The position numbers and the translations under genes are program-made. Under the pieces are notes generated by a model that made no database searches, had not been told where the DNA came from, and saw nothing but the letters and a program-made list of their open reading frames with translations. 64,000 bases of DNA from Scandinavium sp036495715. Lineage in GTDB: Bacteria > Pseudomonadota > Gammaproteobacteria > Enterobacterales > Enterobacteriaceae. Positions 44,600 to 55,423 of the stretch are shown in pieces. How positions within the stretch are numbered: the first letter of the stretch is position 1; every line of letters begins with the position of its first letter. The stretch spans positions 124,001-188,000 of the forward strand of contig DASXML010000013.1 in NCBI GenBank assembly GCA_036495715.1, written 5' to 3'.

Positions 44600-46226
44600 A
44601 CTTCAACCCCGCCAACTGCGTCTTAATCTCCGCTTCCAGCCCGCGAGACTGACTAAACAACTCGTCCAGATTATCGGTAAACCCTTTCATTTTCGCAGCA
44701 AACTGTTGCGGCGTAATATCCGAATATTCGATTTTGACGTCGAAATACTGCCCGGCGCTGAACGAGTAATTCTTCGCCGCTATCTCATCATACGAAACCA
44801 CTACGGAGAAATCGTCTTCGCTCCACTTGTTATTAAACACTTCGCAGATGTGCTGTTCTTCTTCTTCCGTCAGTACCGTTTTCTGGTTTTTGCCGTCTTT
44901 GACCTTTTCACCCAAATTTGAGGCGTCCACCAGCACGACGCCGTCTTTGTTGCTGGCGTCGATAAACAGTATGGAGACGTTGGTGCCGGTAGTGGCAAAG
45001 ATATTCGATGGCATGGAAACCACGCCCGCCAGCATCTTATTTTTGACCAGATGCTCGCGAATGCCTTTATCAATCCCGGACTGGGCAGTAATAAAGCCGG
45101 TCGGCACCACCACCGCCGCTTTACCACCCGGTTTCAGCGACCAGATGATGTGTTGCAGGAACAGCTGGTAAATCTCCATTTTATCCGTTGCTTTGGCTTT
45201 GATTTTCGGAATACCGGCAAAGAAACGCGGCTGGTTTTCTTTGCTGTCCAGCTTGTCGCGGAAATCGCTGAAATCCATCTTAAACGGCGGGTTAGAGACG
45301 ATATAATCAAAGCGTTTCAGTTCCTGCCCCTCTTTATGATACGGGTACAAAATGGTGTTGCCCTGTATCACGTTGGGGATGGAGTGCACCAGATTGTTGA
45401 GGATCAGGTTCAGACGCAGCAGGCTGGAGGATTTTTGCGAGATATCCTGAGCAAAAATGCTGCAACGATCTTCCCCGATGGCATGGGCCACGTTCATCAG
45501 CAGCGTGCCGGACCCGGCAGACGGATCGTAACAGCTGACGTTGCGCACCACGCCCCGCTGTTGTTCCGGCACCAGAATAGCCGCCATGATGCGTGCCACC
45601 GCGTGGGGGGTGTAGTATTCGGCGTATTTGCCGCCCGAGTTGCTGTTGTAGTCTTTGATCAGGTATTCAAAGATGGTGGCGTAAAAGTCGAATTTTTGGC
45701 TAAAAATACGCTCGAAGCTGAATTCCACCAGCTTGTTAACGATCGCCCGGCAGAAGTCGTCACGCTTCGATTCGTCAGCGATGAACTGGCTGAGGCGGTC
45801 AAACAGCACCACTTTCGCGCCGCCGTCCGTTTTTACCGCGAAGACGTCATTGTTGGTGATGGCGATGTCCATCAGGGTGTCGTCGAAGGTCAGGGCGAAA
45901 CCCGCCGCGTTTTGCTGGCTGAACAGCGAGCGGATGAAGTGATGCGGCTTCAGCCGTGCGGTATCGGCGCTCATTTTCAGCTGTAGCTTGTCCCGCTGTT
46001 CTTCGCTCATCTGGCCGAGCGCCGCTTCCCATTTTTCCGCGCTGGCGACAGATTTATCCACCTTTTTGGCTTCAAAGGCGAATTTATCGTTGAGGAATTT
46101 GTACAGGAATGCCTGAGTAATAATTTTGAATTCGTTACCGTCGTTGCCGAGGCCGTAGTTGGCGCAGATGCTTTTCAGGCTGTCGATCAGGGCTTTGGTT
46201 TTGTCTCTAAATTCCAGTTCTACCAC
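44592..46226 (-). CDS. hsdM: Type I restriction-modification methyltransferase HsdM
   Basis: N6-adenine methyltransferase subunit of 544 aa. The N-terminal HsdM helical domain is followed by the SAM-binding motif DPSAGSGTLL, the catalytic NPPFKMDF and the GKAAVVVPTGF segment. Coiled-coil-like sequence near the C-terminus (about 510-540) should contact HsdS. It overlaps both hsdR (7 bp) and hsdS (8 bp), so the three genes form one operon, hsdR-hsdM-hsdS. Confidence 0.96.
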   Translation of the reverse strand: MVELEFRDKTKALIDSLKSICANYGLGNDGNEFKIITQAFLYKFLNDKFAFEAKKVDKSVASAEKWEAALGQMSEEQRDKLQLKMSADTARLKPHHFIRSLFSQQNAAGFALTFDDTLMDIAITNNDVFAVKTDGGAKVVLFDRLSQFIADESKRDDFCRAIVNKLVEFSFERIFSQKFDFYATIFEYLIKDYNSNSGGKYAEYYTPHAVARIMAAILVPEQQRGVVRNVSCYDPSAGSGTLLMNVAHAIGEDRCSIFAQDISQKSSSLLRLNLILNNLVHSIPNVIQGNTILYPYHKEGQELKRFDYIVSNPPFKMDFSDFRDKLDSKENQPRFFAGIPKIKAKATDKMEIYQLFLQHIIWSLKPGGKAAVVVPTGFITAQSGIDKGIREHLVKNKMLAGVVSMPSNIFATTGTNVSILFIDASNKDGVVLVDASNLGEKVKDGKNQKTVLTEEEEQHICEVFNNKWSEDDFSVVVSYDEIAAKNYSFSAGQYFDVKIEYSDITPQQFAAKMKGFTDNLDELFSQSRGLEAEIKTQLAGLKYE

Positions 46227-49200
46227 GTGCGTGCTCCGGTATTAAATTCGTTCAGGTACTCTGCAACTATCATGCGGTTGATATCGCTGGCGACCTGAGC
46301 CGTCAGCTTCATATGGTGTCGCTCTTCAAAATGAGCAATTACGCATGACACCATTTGTCGCTCAAAGTAACTTTCATTGTTTAGAATCTGGCTGTTGTTC
46401 AGCACTTTGTCATCGGCATCCAGCTTGACGCCGAGCAGCGCTTCAAAGATTTTACGCTCCGGCTCGCTGGGGTTCCCCAGCTCCCGCAGGCGCTTATGGG
46501 TACGTGCGTATTTGACGTCGCCCCGGTACTTTTCGCGCAGCAGGCTGTTCTGGCGGTTCAGCTCTTTGATGCGGTCATGAATTTTATTGAGTGTGCCAAT
46601 ATTCGCAACCATTTCGTCCTGCGTCACTTCGCTGAGTTTCTTTTTCCTGAACAATCGCTCCAGCTCTTCTTTGAGGGTGGTGAACTGCGGGTCCTGCTGA
46701 TCAAAGTTACTGGCCAGTGCTTCACGGGTCCGGCGCAGCGTGTCTTTCAGCTGGTCGGCCAGCACCAGCTCTTCTTCGCCAATTTTGTGAAATTCGAAGA
46801 TGACGTCTTCCAGCGCCCGGTTCAGCAGCCCGGAGATATCGACGCCCTGTTCCAGATCCGCTCTCAGGTTGAGCAAATCCAGCCGGTGGCTGGCTTCGCG
46901 GTACAGGACGTTTAATTTGTTGAAATCCAGTTCGTGAAGGAACTCAACATTGCCCTGAAGCCGGATCAGGTTGTAGAGGCTTCTGGCATTGGCCAGCGCA
47001 TTTTTCAACGCCAGCATGGTTTGCCGATCGTCGATCTGGCTTATCTGGTCGGCGAAAATTTCGGCGTTGAGGGTATTAAACTGAAACAGGATATCTTTGA
47101 TCTGGTCGATTTCCTGACGGATCTCTTCCTGAGATTTGAACAGCCGGGAGTAATGCTCCATTTCATCGCCCAGTTCAGACTGAAGCTCTTCAAAGTAGGC
47201 TTTGTTGGTGGCGTCGAACTCCTGACGGATGTCGGCGAAATCCACTACATAACCGTAGCGGAAATCTTTATAGGTTCGGTTTACGCGGGTCAGCGCCTGC
47301 AACAGGTTGTGCCTGCGGATCACGCGTCCCAGATAGAGCTTTTTCAGGCGCTTTGCGTCAAAGCCGGTCAGCAACATGTTGTAGACAAACAGCAGGTCGA
47401 TGTTCCCCGCTTTAAAATCTTCCACCCAGTTTTTACGTTCCTGCCGGGTCCCCACATCGTGCAGGATGAGAGCGGCGCGTTTGATGCTGCGCTTTTTCTT
47501 TGCGCTAGCGAGGTAAATCGCTTGCGGTTCAGCCGCGTGAGCAATGGGCAATTCCGCTTCCACTTTTGCCGCCACTGCCGTTTGGGCATAGCGTTCATTG
47601 AATAGCGTAAACATCTGTTTCGCCTGTTCTGAACTGTCGCAGATCACCATGCCGCCAATGGTGTCATCATTCAGTGCGCCCCGGCTTTTGGCAAAGTCAG
47701 TGATGATGTAGTCCAGCATCGGTTTAACGAAATTGGCGTGGGCATAAACCAGCTTGCGATCCACATCGCCCATCTGGACTTCTGCGTCCTGCAATGCCTG
47801 TTGCAGGGCCATCCGGTAATTGGTGGCGATCTCTTCGCGGATCAGGCGCAGGGTATAACCATCTGCGATGGAAGCGTTGTAATAATATTTGTGAATGTAG
47901 TCACCGAAGAGATCGCGGGAGTTGTAGTCAGTTCCCAGCAACGGCGTGCCCGTCAGGCCAATTTTGACTGCATGGCTATCCGACTGGCTTAAGTTAGCCA
48001 GAAAGCTGCCTTTGGGGTTGTAGCTGCGATGGACTTCATCAAGGAAGTAGATGCGCTGTATGCTGACATCATAATCTTTGGTCGATACAACGTCCGGCTC
48101 ATCTTGAAATTTCTGGATGTTGACGACGGTGATTTCCGGCTTACCCTGATGGTTGTGGATCACCTGTGTGGTTTTAATATCGCGGGCGAAGGCGCTACGC
48201 GAGTTGATAAGGTGAACCGTTAAACCACGGGCAGTAAACTCCCGGTGTGCCTGCTGGAGTAAATCCAGCCGGTCGACAATGAAGTAAAACTTGGGGATCA
48301 CCTGCTTTTTCTGAAAATAGTCGGTCAGGAAATGCACGCTGTAGTAAGCCAGCGCCGTTTTCCCGCTGCCCTGAGTGTGCCAGATAATCCCTTTTTTCAC
48401 GCCCGCATTCAGTTTGCATTCTATCGCTTTGGTGGCAAACAGCTGCGGGTAGCGCATGATGTGTTTTTGTATTCCATCCGGCTCTGCCACATACGCCAGC
48501 GCGTAACGTAAGATAAACGCCAGCCGATCCCGGCTCAGCAAGGAAGTGCAGAGTCGATTGGTGGGTCGGTTATGATCTTTGTTGGTCTGAAACTCCGGGC
48601 TGGTGCGGATCACTTCAAGGTTATTGTCTTTCAGCACCGTTAGTTCAGCGTCGTCCGGCAGCGGTTTTAACAACGCCGTGAGGTTAAACAGCTCTTCCTC
48701 CCGAAAGTAGTTGAACTCGGGTTTGTGATACGAGCTGCTGGCATAGAATGCCCCCTGAAGCGGTTCGGGATCGGTGTCGTTGTACTCCATGTTATTGGAG
48801 AAGATCATGAACTGGGTGATGTTCGCGAAACGCCGGAATTTTGGGTTCTGGAAGCGTTTATCGATGCGTTCCCGTTCGGCCAGAATACCTTCCCGGTTAT
48901 TGGGTTTCTTTACCTCAATAAAAACCAGCGGCATTCCGTTGATCAATAATGTGATGTCAGGCCGAAATTCTTCATCGCCATTTTCACAGGTCAATTCAGT
49001 GACGACGTGAAAGCTGTTGTTATTAAAATTTTCGAAGTCGATCAGTTTGATGTTTGAGCGATCGCTCAACTTTTCAAAGAAAGCCCGGCCTAAGTCTTCA
49101 TTATCAAGCAGCAGTCTGGTGTCTTTAAACACGCGTCCGATGTCGTCAGGCGCAGTACCGGGGTTTATTCTGGCAAGGGCGGAAGCAAAAATATCAGGGA

Positions 49201-49315
49201 AGATGTTAGTCTCTTTGTCCCAGCTTTGTTCTTTGAGAGACAGGTAGCAGTAACCCAACCTTATCAAATGGAGCAAGACGGGGATTTTTACACGGGTATC
49301 TTCGGTGAATTTCAT
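46220..49315 (-). CDS. hsdR: Type I restriction endonuclease motor subunit HsdR
   Basis: 1031-aa ATP-dependent translocase and nuclease. The PD-(D/E)xK nuclease core is at about 119-137 (FRPDITLLINGMPLVFIEVK). The helicase has Walker A in WHTQGSGKTALA, the DEAH-like LDEVHRS and later motifs such as KIGLTGTPLLG and LTRVNRTY. A helical C-terminal region binds the methylase. The frame is complete with no disruption, so the restriction system is probably active. No regulator is adjacent. Confidence 0.95.
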   Translation of the reverse strand: MKFTEDTRVKIPVLLHLIRLGYCYLSLKEQSWDKETNIFPDIFASALARINPGTAPDDIGRVFKDTRLLLDNEDLGRAFFEKLSDRSNIKLIDFENFNNNSFHVVTELTCENGDEEFRPDITLLINGMPLVFIEVKKPNNREGILAERERIDKRFQNPKFRRFANITQFMIFSNNMEYNDTDPEPLQGAFYASSSYHKPEFNYFREEELFNLTALLKPLPDDAELTVLKDNNLEVIRTSPEFQTNKDHNRPTNRLCTSLLSRDRLAFILRYALAYVAEPDGIQKHIMRYPQLFATKAIECKLNAGVKKGIIWHTQGSGKTALAYYSVHFLTDYFQKKQVIPKFYFIVDRLDLLQQAHREFTARGLTVHLINSRSAFARDIKTTQVIHNHQGKPEITVVNIQKFQDEPDVVSTKDYDVSIQRIYFLDEVHRSYNPKGSFLANLSQSDSHAVKIGLTGTPLLGTDYNSRDLFGDYIHKYYYNASIADGYTLRLIREEIATNYRMALQQALQDAEVQMGDVDRKLVYAHANFVKPMLDYIITDFAKSRGALNDDTIGGMVICDSSEQAKQMFTLFNERYAQTAVAAKVEAELPIAHAAEPQAIYLASAKKKRSIKRAALILHDVGTRQERKNWVEDFKAGNIDLLFVYNMLLTGFDAKRLKKLYLGRVIRRHNLLQALTRVNRTYKDFRYGYVVDFADIRQEFDATNKAYFEELQSELGDEMEHYSRLFKSQEEIRQEIDQIKDILFQFNTLNAEIFADQISQIDDRQTMLALKNALANARSLYNLIRLQGNVEFLHELDFNKLNVLYREASHRLDLLNLRADLEQGVDISGLLNRALEDVIFEFHKIGEEELVLADQLKDTLRRTREALASNFDQQDPQFTTLKEELERLFRKKKLSEVTQDEMVANIGTLNKIHDRIKELNRQNSLLREKYRGDVKYARTHKRLRELGNPSEPERKIFEALLGVKLDADDKVLNNSQILNNESYFERQMVSCVIAHFEERHHMKLTAQVASDINRMIVAEYLNEFNTGARTW

Positions 49316-49811
49316 CGTATTCCCTGTTTTGTCATTTTGCCACGCACTGGCTACCGTCTGAGAGCAAGACGATTATTGTTTATCTTTGCGTGTATGTTAC
49401 ACGTTCCTCTTAAACTGACCGAATACATTTGAGTTTACCCGGCCGTAATCGCTTCAGATTTATATTTTTTCTACTATACCCGTCATACTTCAAGCTGCAT
49501 CTTTGTTGGCTGCGTTCATTCATCTGATAAATCTGTTTGGAACAGATTTAAGCGCAGTTTACTGCGACCCCTGCGGGGCGAGACCTACGCTACAGTGGCT
49601 TACAAGCCATCTCACCGATGTCTTTAAAGCATTCCTCACCCCCTTTCACTTGCAATAAAGTGTAATTATTATGGCTTTTAGGTGCGAATTTTGCAGCAAT
49701 ATTAGCACTTCAGTTGACTCTGTCGTTTATGGCTCAGCACATCGCTATGAATGCAGTAAATATGCTAATATTATGGCGATATAATGCATGGAGAGATAAA
49801 ATATTATCACT
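49316..49811. other. Intergenic region upstream of hsdR and of the HipB-like gene
   Basis: About 500 bp without a convincing gene, holding both divergent promoters. It includes a dispersed-repeat-like stretch (49484-49600). Before the antitoxin gene there is an AT-rich imperfect palindrome at 49762-49789 beginning ATGC and ending GCAT that overlaps a possible -10 region and could be an autoregulatory operator. Confidence 0.5.
49484..49600. repeat. Dispersed intergenic repeat-like sequence
   Basis: The stretch beginning TACCCGTCATACTTCAAGCT with TTGGCTGCGTTC shortly after is familiar to me from many enterobacterial intergenic regions (Enterobacter, Serratia, Yersinia). It is probably a non-coding dispersed repeat; no coding capacity or clean terminal repeats were seen. 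Confidence 0.4.
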
Positions 49812-50154
<343 letters not shown>

Positions 50155-50183
50155 TCTCACCACAACATAAAACAGGTGACTTA

Positions 50184-51373
<1,190 letters not shown>

Positions 51374-51426
51374 CCACTACAGTATGATTACAGTACTAAA
51401 ATTTACCTGCCAGTAACCTTTAGCCC

Positions 51427-51500
51427 CGTTATGTGTGGACCTTAAACCGTTATGTATGGACCTTAAAACGTTATGTGTGGACCTAACTCCACGCATAACG
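51427..51500 (+). repeat. Cluster of 21-bp iteron-like repeats near island right end
   Basis: CGTTATGTGTGGACCTTAAA-type units start at 51427, 51448 and 51469, an exact 21-bp period with one or two differences, followed by an inverted partial copy (TCCACGCATAACG, 51488-51500). They lie 143-216 bp from the right attachment core. They could be integrase or excisionase arm sites, or iterons of a replication protein. Confidence 0.85.
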
Positions 51501-51642
51501 GAGTTATTCCCCCTTAAACACCGATTTTTCGTGATAACCATCACAAAAATAAAGCCTTTTCTGATGGGGGCTTTAGTGGGGGCTCTGTTTCGGCAATTTT
51601 CTAATGAAACCAATAACAAACAGCAGGTTAGTCGTGGATTTT

Positions 51643-51660
51643 ATTCCGAGTCCGGCACCA
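51643..51660 (+). other. attR of genomic island
   Basis: ATTCCGAGTCCGGCACCA repeats the last 19 bases of tRNA-Phe with one G missing. It marks the right junction of the island. Confidence 0.85.
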
Positions 51661-51668
51661 CTATTTAG

Positions 51669-51695
51669 AAGAACCCGCCTGTGGCGGGTTTTTTG
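51669..51695 (+). terminator. Ancestral tRNA-Phe terminator, displaced by the island
   Basis: AACCCGCC-tgt-GGCGGGTTTTTT is a strong intrinsic terminator nine bases after the right attachment core. It would have followed pheV before the island inserted. Confidence 0.88.
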
Positions 51696-51765
51696 CTTTC
51701 TGAGGTTCCGTATTATCTGCTTGACGTTATTCGTCCCTGAAAATAGCCACCCCGCTCCAAATGGG

Positions 51766-53634
51766 CTATTTAGAACTCTCTTTCTCCACCACCAGCGGCT
51801 CGATATCGCTCTCTTTTTTAATCACCAGCGAATCATCGCCGCGCAGGCAAGTGCCGCCGTAGTTGCCACCGACGGTAAAAGTGCAGACCTGAATGTACTT
51901 GCCATCGACGTTTGGCAAACACCACAGCTGCTGGTAAATGTTTTTGCGGTCGACAAACTTGCCGCTGCTTTGATCCAGCAGTTCGTCATTGTGGCTAACG
52001 AGATCGATATTACTGCCGCAGCGGCCTGAAATCGGTTTTACCGCATAGCCCGTTTTCGCCAGTTCATCGTTAACCACAAAATCGGTATCCAGCAGATAAC
52101 GGTGATGCGGGAACAGCTGCCATAATACGGGCAGAATCGCCTTGTTGCCCGGCACCACGGTCCACAGCGGTTCGAAGACCATCACTTCCGGACGCAGCAG
52201 CACGTCAATCAGACGCACGTCGTTGTTCGGGTGTCCAGTACGAATCGGCACAGCAGCAAACTCAGTTTCACTCACTTCACGTACTTGTTCGATTGCCGTT
52301 TCCCACGCCCAGGTCTTCCACACGCAGTTCACCGGGCGGTTGTCGCCATCGATAAGCAGCCCGGCGACATTCCAGCGCAGTTCGTCGAGACCATACAGAA
52401 TTTTGCTTTCAAATCCCGCCTCGGTCAGCGCCTGTTGCATAAAGCGGGCGTGATAATTCTCCTCCAGATCTTTGTCCTGCATGATATGAACAAAGGGCCG
52501 CGCAGTGCTGTGTTTCCAGGCACCAATCAGTTCGCCGAGCAAATCTTCTGCGGGATTATGCCCCTCACCGCGATAGCCCGTTTTTGCCCACTGCTCCAGA
52601 ATCAGGCCGCCTTCGGTATGGCACGATGCCGAATCAGCGTTGTACTCATAAACCTTCAGCCCACGCTCATCCATGCAGAAATCCATACGACCGGTAATCA
52701 TGTCGTGACGACGACGCTGCCAGGAAAGGCGCAGACGCGGCCAGAGGATTTTCGGGATATCAAACAGCGCCAGCAGATTGTCATCTTTCATCACCTTGTC
52801 GGTGGCGTGCAGATACATCAGATGCAACTCGTTGGTCGCTTTGATCAGCTCCTGTTCGGCACGCTCGGTGATGGTGAAATACTGGCAGGGATCTTTATTG
52901 ATGAAATGCCCGTTAGCGCGCACATAGGCGGCCTGCAACGGTTCCTGTTCGTTCAGCCATGGGCCGTCAAACTGGCCATTATTGTCCAGCCGCGCGCCCT
53001 GAATATTCAGCGCTTTCCCCGGCAAAGCAGGTTGCGGCAAACTGTGTTCGGTGTTTTCCGTCTGGATCATCCAGCCCAGAATAGTGGTGTCATCGAACGT
53101 ATCTTCAATCGTGTAACGCCCATCTTTGACCACCAGCGTCAGCTCGCGGGTCCACTGCTGGCCCTGCGGCAGCGGATGATAAATCACGTTCTGTTCCGCG
53201 ATGCGCACTTTATTGCCGATAAGCTGCGTGATGACCGCCACGTGTCCGGTCTCATTGAACTCACCGCCTTTTTGCCAAATCAGCAACGAGCCGGCGAGCG
53301 GCGCACGCTTCGAACCATTGGCAAACGCCTGCAACGGCAGCAAATTATCATTCACCACCTGGCGCAGGAAACGCAGTGAGAAAATCTCGTAAGCCATGCC
53401 GACATCGGTGAACACAAAACCGTAAGTCAGGAACAGGAAGCGGCGCGCGAACTCAACGCACTGCCATTTGTGGCCCATGTATTCGTTATCGATATAGCTG
53501 CGGAAGGCACCATCGCTGTGGGAAAAATCATCACCGAGGCTGGTGTAATTCGAGGAGTAAATTGCCACGCCTCCTGGCGCATACCCTAACAACGTCCCAA
53601 AGGGAGCATCACTGCTGGACATTCCTGTACTCAT
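51766..53634 (-). CDS. gss: Bifunctional glutathionylspermidine synthetase/amidase
   Basis: Joins glutathione to spermidine with ATP and also hydrolyses the product. It is 622 aa (E. coli 619). The N-terminal CHAP amidase has the catalytic cysteine C59 in HKWQCVEFARRF and a histidine in ETGHVAVI. The C-terminal ATP-grasp synthetase includes MDFCMDERGLKVYEYNADSA and AGRCGSN-like SGRCGSNIDL. It links the polyamine genes (speA, speB, speC) and gshB of this window. Neighbouring yghU in E. coli is here about 8.5 kb away. Confidence 0.96.
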   Translation of the reverse strand: MSTGMSSSDAPFGTLLGYAPGGVAIYSSNYTSLGDDFSHSDGAFRSYIDNEYMGHKWQCVEFARRFLFLTYGFVFTDVGMAYEIFSLRFLRQVVNDNLLPLQAFANGSKRAPLAGSLLIWQKGGEFNETGHVAVITQLIGNKVRIAEQNVIYHPLPQGQQWTRELTLVVKDGRYTIEDTFDDTTILGWMIQTENTEHSLPQPALPGKALNIQGARLDNNGQFDGPWLNEQEPLQAAYVRANGHFINKDPCQYFTITERAEQELIKATNELHLMYLHATDKVMKDDNLLALFDIPKILWPRLRLSWQRRRHDMITGRMDFCMDERGLKVYEYNADSASCHTEGGLILEQWAKTGYRGEGHNPAEDLLGELIGAWKHSTARPFVHIMQDKDLEENYHARFMQQALTEAGFESKILYGLDELRWNVAGLLIDGDNRPVNCVWKTWAWETAIEQVREVSETEFAAVPIRTGHPNNDVRLIDVLLRPEVMVFEPLWTVVPGNKAILPVLWQLFPHHRYLLDTDFVVNDELAKTGYAVKPISGRCGSNIDLVSHNDELLDQSSGKFVDRKNIYQQLWCLPNVDGKYIQVCTFTVGGNYGGTCLRGDDSLVIKKESDIEPLVVEKESSK

Positions 53635-53770
53635 TCTTCCAACCTAATTTTTCAGTTCGGGGAAGCAGGCGGCGAGCATAATCCTGTTGTTGTCGTCTGC
53701 GGATTGCCAGTGCTCTGGCAGAAGTGTCTTAATCATACACCTCGCAGATAAGATAATCGAAACGGCAAAA

Positions 53771-53798
53771 CCACCGGGATTTACAGCCCGGTGGCTCT
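53771..53798 (-). terminator. Intrinsic terminator downstream of the aldehyde dehydrogenase gene
   Basis: CCACCGGG (53771-53778) pairs with CCCGGTGG (53787-53794); on the minus strand the stem is followed by TTTTG. A REP pair lies between it and the gene. Confidence 0.65.
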
Positions 53799-53810
53799 CG
53801 AAACGGAACG

Positions 53811-53896
53811 ATTGCCCGGTGGCGCTAACGCTGTCCGGGCCTACGGGGTTTTGATTTGCCGTTGTAGGCCCGTGCAAGCATAGCGCCGCCGGGCAA
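53811..53896. repeat. REP pair (BIME)
   Basis: Two inverted REP units, ATTGCCCGGTGGCGCTAACG at 53811 and its reverse form ending GCGCCGCCGGGCAAT at 53896, flank about 20 bp. This is a typical bacterial interspersed mosaic element in the 3' region of the aldehyde dehydrogenase gene. Confidence 0.88.
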
Positions 53897-53904
53897 TTCG
53901 GAAT

Positions 53905-55320
53905 TTACCCTACGACCAATGTTTTCGCTTCAAGATACGCCTGCATACCCCATTTCCCCATTTCACGACCCAGACCCGACTGTTTGAAACCGCCGAAAGG
54001 GGCTTTCGGTTCATGCGCCAGGGTGTTGACCATCACCCGACCGGAATCAATGTGTTGCGCAATACGCACGGCGCGTTCGGTATCTGCGCCCAGCACCATC
54101 GCATTCAGGCCATAAGCGGTGTCGTTGGCAATCGCCAGCGCGTCGGTTTCGTCCTCGTAAGGAATGAGAACCAGCACCGGACCAAAAATCTCTTCGCGGG
54201 CGATGCGCATTTGATTGTGTCCCACAAACACCGTCGGTTTCACACCCCAACCTTTGTCCATACCCGCCGGACGCCCTTCGCCGCCCACCAGCAGTTTTGC
54301 GCCTTCTTCCACGCCAAGACGAATGTAATCCTGCACGCGCTGCCATTGCTTATGGCTGACCATCGGGCCGATTTCGGTTCTATCATCACGCGGATCGCCG
54401 GACTGTACCTGGCCCACGGCCTCAGTAAACGCGTGTTCAAATTCTGCCTGACGGCTGCGCGGCACCAGAATACGCGTGCCTGCAATACAGGCCTGCCCGC
54501 TGTTCATAAAGCCCGCCGCCAGCGCTAAGGGCACGGCCTGAGCAATATCGGCATCATCCAAAATCACCGTCGGCGATTTGCCGCCCAGCTCCAGCGTCAC
54601 ACGTTTCAGCGACTGCGCCCCGCTTTCGACAATGTGTTTCCCTACCGCCGTTGAACCGGTAAAGGAGATTTTGGCGATATCCGGGTGACGGTTAATCACG
54701 TCGCCCACTACGTCGCCACGCCCGGTGATGATGTTAAACACACCTGCCGGGATGTTCGCTTCGTGCAGCGCTTCGGTGACAATTTGCGTCTGCATGGCGC
54801 TCATTTCACTCGGTTTGATCACCGCCGTGCAGCCCGCCGCCATTGCTGTCGCCAGCTTGTTACAGATAAACCCGGCGTCGCTGTTCCACGGGGTAATCAG
54901 CCCCGCCACGCCGACCGGCGTCATAATGACCTGCGCGCTGCCCGCCTGTTCAACAAATTCAAATTCTTCCAGCGTTTCAATCGCCTGAGCAATAACGTCT
55001 GCCGGATATTGCGCCATCCAGCGACCACGCGACTGTGGCGCGCCATATTCAGTGACAATCGCCTCAAGCAATTCATTTTCACGTGCTGCCACCGCGTTGT
55101 GCATGCGTTTTAGTACCGCGATGCGTTCATCTTTGGTGGTGCGAGACCACGCCGGGAACGCCGCTTTCGCGGCGGCAATCGCCCGTTCGGCGTCCGTTTC
55201 ATCCGCCAGGCGCACGGTGCCAATCACGTCTTCGGTTGCCGGATTAAAAAGCTCAAAACGTTCTTCGCCGTGCGGGGTAACGAACTCGCCGTTGATATAG
55301 ATGTTGTCGATGTGCTGCAT
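53905..55320 (-). CDS. NAD(P)-dependent aldehyde dehydrogenase family protein
   Basis: Oxidises an aldehyde to a carboxylate. The product is 471 aa from MQHIDNIYINGEF; a GTG start four codons upstream is less likely because GGAG sits just before the chosen ATG. The catalytic glutamate is in LELGGKSPTVI and the nucleophilic cysteine in NSGQACIAGTR. SFTGSTAVGK is the cofactor loop. It is divergent from a LysR gene, which probably regulates it. The substrate is unknown; close relatives are annotated as generic aldehyde dehydrogenases. Confidence 0.9.
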   Translation of the reverse strand: MQHIDNIYINGEFVTPHGEERFELFNPATEDVIGTVRLADETDAERAIAAAKAAFPAWSRTTKDERIAVLKRMHNAVAARENELLEAIVTEYGAPQSRGRWMAQYPADVIAQAIETLEEFEFVEQAGSAQVIMTPVGVAGLITPWNSDAGFICNKLATAMAAGCTAVIKPSEMSAMQTQIVTEALHEANIPAGVFNIITGRGDVVGDVINRHPDIAKISFTGSTAVGKHIVESGAQSLKRVTLELGGKSPTVILDDADIAQAVPLALAAGFMNSGQACIAGTRILVPRSRQAEFEHAFTEAVGQVQSGDPRDDRTEIGPMVSHKQWQRVQDYIRLGVEEGAKLLVGGEGRPAGMDKGWGVKPTVFVGHNQMRIAREEIFGPVLVLIPYEDETDALAIANDTAYGLNAMVLGADTERAVRIAQHIDSGRVMVNTLAHEPKAPFGGFKQSGLGREMGKWGMQAYLEAKTLVVG

Positions 55321-55423
55321 GGTGTTCTCCACAAGTCAGTTTGTGGAATGAGTATAGAAACGGATGACCGCAAAGATAAGAGGGTCTATCCTGAATGGAC
55401 TGTACCGAAAATCGGGATAATCT

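Noticed and set aside
45051..45986. 311-codon open frame opposite hsdM
   Set aside because: Shadow of hsdM with no family resemblance.
51427..51500. CRISPR array
   Set aside because: The 21-bp units are immediately adjacent with no spacers, and no cas gene is present.
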